A stretch of 45,471 nucleotides of DNA from Bacteroidales bacterium (lineage in GTDB: Bacteria > Bacteroidota > Bacteroidia > Bacteroidales > F082). Shown piece by piece: positions 42,859 through 45,471 of the stretch. Below the pieces are notes generated by a model. The model made no database searches. It was not told the origin of the DNA and saw only the letters and a list, made by a program, of their open reading frames with translations. The stretch's first letter is position 1; each line of letters opens with the position of its first letter. The position numbers and the translations under genes are program-made. The stretch covers positions 1 through 45,471 of the forward strand of contig JAKSNA010000024.1 of the NCBI GenBank assembly GCA_024400295.1, written 5' to 3'.

Positions 42859-42880
42859 CAAATGTGACCCGTTGGCGGAA

Positions 42881-43353
42881 TTAATCCAGAGCGTATTTGA
42901 CATGGCCGATGGGTCTGCCGGAGAGATAATTGACATATTGCAAAGTGGTGAAAGACGCAATCTTACTGATGACTCTGGCAAACAGTCCCGGTGGCTGTTT
43001 GGCGTAGTTCCGGTTCAGCATGAACTGCCCGACAAACTGGGAGAAATCCGTTTCTATACGCTTTCTGGCCTTTGCAAAAGGGATGAAAGTCGGTTTCCAA
43101 CCCTTCTGATTCAATCTGTAAGGAACTTCCAGTCGAATGTTGGCTGATTCGAAAAGGTCCAGCTGCATGGAGGCGCTGATATAGCCTCTGTCGCCGAAGA
43201 TGCTGCAGTGAGTGACAAGGCGATTACTTCAAGGTCAGAGAACTTGGGCACGACACCTCTTCTTGGCACGTTGCCTTGTTCGTTGACAAGATTTTTTGGA
43301 AACTGCTTGCATATATCAAGAATTTTCACGTACTTTGCATAAAAGTTGTGCAC
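42881..43353 (-). pseudogene. Internally deleted IS982-family transposase
   Basis: The N-terminal part (MHNFYAKYVKILDICKQF ... VPRRGVVPKFSDLEVIALSLTA) runs in one frame from 43353 to about 43200. The C-terminal part (FGDRGYI ... VPYRLNQKGWKP ... NRNYAKQPPGLFARVI ... YLSGRPIGHVKYAL) runs in another to 42881. Around 43,190-43,200 the centre, with part of the DDE catalytic domain, has been deleted and the frame is shifted. It cannot be active alone. The insertion lies between the GH92 gene and the hydrolase pair. Confidence 0.88.
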
Positions 43354-43472
43354 GGCGGCAATCTTTTGTAATTGATTGATTTACACTACAAAAATACAAA
43401 AAAATTATTGACATACTCAACTTTTTTGAAAGAAATTATTGACAAATTAATTCATCCAACGGTTTTTTTTTG

Positions 43473-43480
43473 TATCTTTG
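43473..43480 (+). promoter_or_regulatory. Hydrolase operon promoter -7 box TATCTTTG
   Basis: Consensus TATCTTTGC lies 33 bp before the first hydrolase gene. The AT-rich stretch 43,370-43,470 before it has two copies of an AAATTATTGACA-like element. Confidence 0.65.
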
Positions 43481-43512
43481 CGAAGTGTATAGTTTTTAAT
43501 TTAAAGATCGCC

Positions 43513-44832
43513 ATGAAAAAATCTATGTTATTCGTACTGGCCGTAGCTGTTGCGCTTCTGATGGCCGGTTGCCGGAATGGTCAACAAACGAATGTTAAAA
43601 TCGTGGGACTGCGCTCCGCAGGCAAGGAATTGCCTAATCCCAACATCAATCCTTCCCACTGCAAGCCAGAAGGGGCGGAGGCTACTTTGCGCTCCATCCG
43701 GTATGTTCCCGGCAAGCCCATCTATTATATGGACTATACCGCAGAGGTGGATTGGGAAAGCATATTGACGGATGAGACACATCAGACGCAGCTTTTCGAT
43801 TTTATGGGAGTGACAAACAAGGTCAACGATGCCCTTTTTGACGATACATACAGAATCGGACAGTCTGAATATTCCGGGGCGGCTTGCTCCGGCTTCATCT
43901 GCCACAACAGCAAGGGAGAAATGCTGAACTGCCGCAATTATGACGGGGATTACGGAGAAATGGTGGTGGTGTTCAACCACAATGTCAAGCCCGGAGAGCA
44001 CAAGAGCGTGATGATGACCGATCTGAGTATGTCACAAATGCTTTCGGGTACTCCCGGCTATGAAGGCGACAAAGTGCTTTTGAGGGACGGGATAGACGTC
44101 AACGTGCTTCTCCGTCAGCCTGTGGCCATCATTGACGGCATGAACGATGCCGGACTGGTTCTTACCAGTTATCAGCTTCCTGACTTTCAGGATGAGGAAG
44201 GCTCTATCGTAGATCCATTCGAGAGTCCCACTCCGCGTCCCCGTGCAATCAATCAGAACACAGGCAAGCCACAAGCCAGCTTCACGGCACTGCATTATCT
44301 GATTCTTACCACTTGCGAGACCGTGGAAGATGCAATAGACCTTTTCCACTCATACGATTACATCACCCTCTTCCGCAACCTCAATATCCACTGGTGCATT
44401 TCCGATGCAAACAATAACTGGAAAACGCTGGAGTACTGGAAAGAGAAGGACGGCACGGATTCACTGTACGTCTTCGACGAAGAGGCCCGTTCCAAGTCGG
44501 CTTTCCTAGGCAATCACAATATCGCCTACGAATATATGAGTATGGAGAACTACTATTACAATCCCGTTCCGTCTTCAACCTTCTATATGGACTACTGGCA
44601 GAGGGAGTTCGGCGGGGTGTTCCGTGCCCACAACATGATGCATCACTATTCGCTGATTATGGATGAAGAGGAAGCATTGCAGTGCCTCCAGTACGGCAAT
44701 TTCGGTATAGAAGTGCCGGGGCAGGTGACAGACTGGTCCTGCGTCTATAACTCCAAGCAGAAGACAATCCTCTTCAATGTCAGGGATGAAATGGACAAGG
44801 CCTTTATCATAGACCTGAAAAAAGATTTTTGA
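43513..44832 (+). CDS. Lipoprotein linear amide C-N hydrolase (choloylglycine-hydrolase-like Ntn family), copy 1
   Basis: 439 residues from ATG 43513. A lipoprotein signal (LLMAGC, Cys20) is followed by an Ntn-type hydrolase. The nucleophile is probably Cys125 in GAACSGFICHNSKGEMLNCRNYD, so the chain before it must be removed by self-cleavage to free the Cys. DGMNDAGLVLTSYQ is the other typical element. Bile-salt hydrolases have a Cys right after the initiator Met; here a long pro-segment comes first, closer to acyl-transferase-type (penicillin V acylase/NAAA-like) enzymes. The substrate is not known. It overlaps the next gene by 1 bp (TGATG). Confidence 0.8.
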   Translation: MKKSMLFVLAVAVALLMAGCRNGQQTNVKIVGLRSAGKELPNPNINPSHCKPEGAEATLRSIRYVPGKPIYYMDYTAEVDWESILTDETHQTQLFDFMGVTNKVNDALFDDTYRIGQSEYSGAACSGFICHNSKGEMLNCRNYDGDYGEMVVVFNHNVKPGEHKSVMMTDLSMSQMLSGTPGYEGDKVLLRDGIDVNVLLRQPVAIIDGMNDAGLVLTSYQLPDFQDEEGSIVDPFESPTPRPRAINQNTGKPQASFTALHYLILTTCETVEDAIDLFHSYDYITLFRNLNIHWCISDANNNWKTLEYWKEKDGTDSLYVFDEEARSKSAFLGNHNIAYEYMSMENYYYNPVPSSTFYMDYWQREFGGVFRAHNMMHHYSLIMDEEEALQCLQYGNFGIEVPGQVTDWSCVYNSKQKTILFNVRDEMDKAFIIDLKKDF

Positions 44833-45471
44833 TGATGAAAACAATCTCATTGCTCATCGTATCATCAGCTCTGGTATTCGGACTTGCTTCCTGCGGTAAC
44901 AGTGGTCCGGCAAATACCACGGAGGATTTTAAAATCATCAGGCTCCGCTCGGTGGGAGAGCCTTCTCCAAATCCAGTCAATCTGAGCCACTGCCTTCTTC
45001 CGGGATCCAAGGAAACCCTGGAGTCTTTCAGGCACGTTTCCAAAGGCCGGTTGTACTATATGGACTATGACATCGATTTCCCTTTCGAGGATTTGATACC
45101 GGAGGAGAAAGATGAAAGACTTGCGCCAAACGACTACCCGACATTGATGTATAAGTTCAATTCCGCGTTGTATAGCGATGCTGTGAAAGGAATTGAGACC
45201 TCCGATGGCACTGGAGCCTGTTCGGGATTCGTATGCCACAATGTTGAGGGACAATTGCTCTTCGGCAGAAATATGGATTCGCAGGAAGGAAATCTGATTG
45301 TCACGTTCCACAGGAAACAGAACAAGGGATACAAATTCGTCTTTATGACCAATCAGGCTTACCTTGACTTGCTCAATGGAACGACTGTCCCGGAATACAG
45401 GTCGGATGGCATTTTTATGGACGGTAATACCGACCTGTCACTTGCACTCAGGCAACCTCTGTTCGCCCTTG
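44832..45471 (+). CDS. Lipoprotein linear amide C-N hydrolase, copy 2 (partial at window end)
   Basis: 213 residues are visible and the gene continues beyond 45471. A lipoprotein signal (GLASC, Cys21) precedes a paralogous pro-segment (IIRLRSVGEPSPNPVNLSHC, compared with IVGLRSAGKELPNPNINPSHC in copy 1, about half identical by eye). The putative nucleophile is Cys130 in GTGACSGFVCHNVEG. The start is at an ATG-ATG pair whose first ATG overlaps the preceding TGA. The tandem pair is translationally coupled. Confidence 0.8.
   Translation, partial: MMKTISLLIVSSALVFGLASCGNSGPANTTEDFKIIRLRSVGEPSPNPVNLSHCLLPGSKETLESFRHVSKGRLYYMDYDIDFPFEDLIPEEKDERLAPNDYPTLMYKFNSALYSDAVKGIETSDGTGACSGFVCHNVEGQLLFGRNMDSQEGNLIVTFHRKQNKGYKFVFMTNQAYLDLLNGTTVPEYRSDGIFMDGNTDLSLALRQPLFAL

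Overview
The window is from an anaerobic member of the Bacteroidota, most likely order Bacteroidales. The evidence is repeated TAnnTTTG-type -7 boxes a short way upstream of starts, the near absence of Shine-Dalgarno sites, a type IX secretion locus (gldJ, porU, porV), the Bacteroidota-specific lipoprotein TamL, GH92 and IS982 genes, and a bifurcating-type [FeFe]-hydrogenase that points to a fermentative, strictly anaerobic life. No tRNA, rRNA or CRISPR array was seen.

Layout. 1-1,200: short direct repeats and a decayed AAA-ATPase/PD-(D/E)XK gene. 1,367-4,235: enolase, a TTAGAGG tandem repeat, a terminator and a RecD-like helicase. 4,351-13,800 (minus): tamL, then folC, a TonB-like protein, exbD, exbB, anmK, murF and gldJ (listed 3' to 5'). 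14,035-18,742 (plus): porU and porV, divergent from gldJ. 18,907-20,680 (minus): rpmH (48 codons) and pepD. 20,773-25,176 (minus): a GNAT gene and a hydrogenase-linked signalling set (H-cluster-like iron-sulfur sensor, two GHKL ATPases, two DRTGG proteins, a PHP phosphoesterase). 25,254-30,525 (plus): queH, then a ferredoxin-like gene with hydB, hydA and hydC. The signalling set and the hydrogenase operon point away from each other, so the first probably monitors or tunes the second.

30,600-33,661 is a Fic/XRE island. Two Fic genes lie beside two copies of an ~80-bp operator-promoter module with identical internal spacing. The second copy drives a ~218-nt highly structured RNA that ends in a terminator directly in front of a GTG-started XRE-family regulator gene.

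33,830-37,732 is the most striking system: a CXXX-repeat RiPP gene set. The 95-residue precursor has eight cysteines spaced exactly every four residues behind a twin-arginine lipoprotein signal. It is followed by a radical SAM/SPASM maturase, a SPASM-like partner, a small modification protein and then, 2 bp further on, tatA and tatC. The arrangement suggests that a peptide cross-linked in the cytoplasm leaves the cell by its own co-encoded Tat translocase and is anchored as a lipoprotein.

37,916-45,471: a broken ATPase joined to a transposase fragment, msrA, a third Fic gene with a fused VbhA-like antitoxin domain, a secreted GH92 mannosidase, an internally deleted IS982 remnant, and two tandem lipoprotein Ntn-type amide hydrolases, the second cut by the window end.
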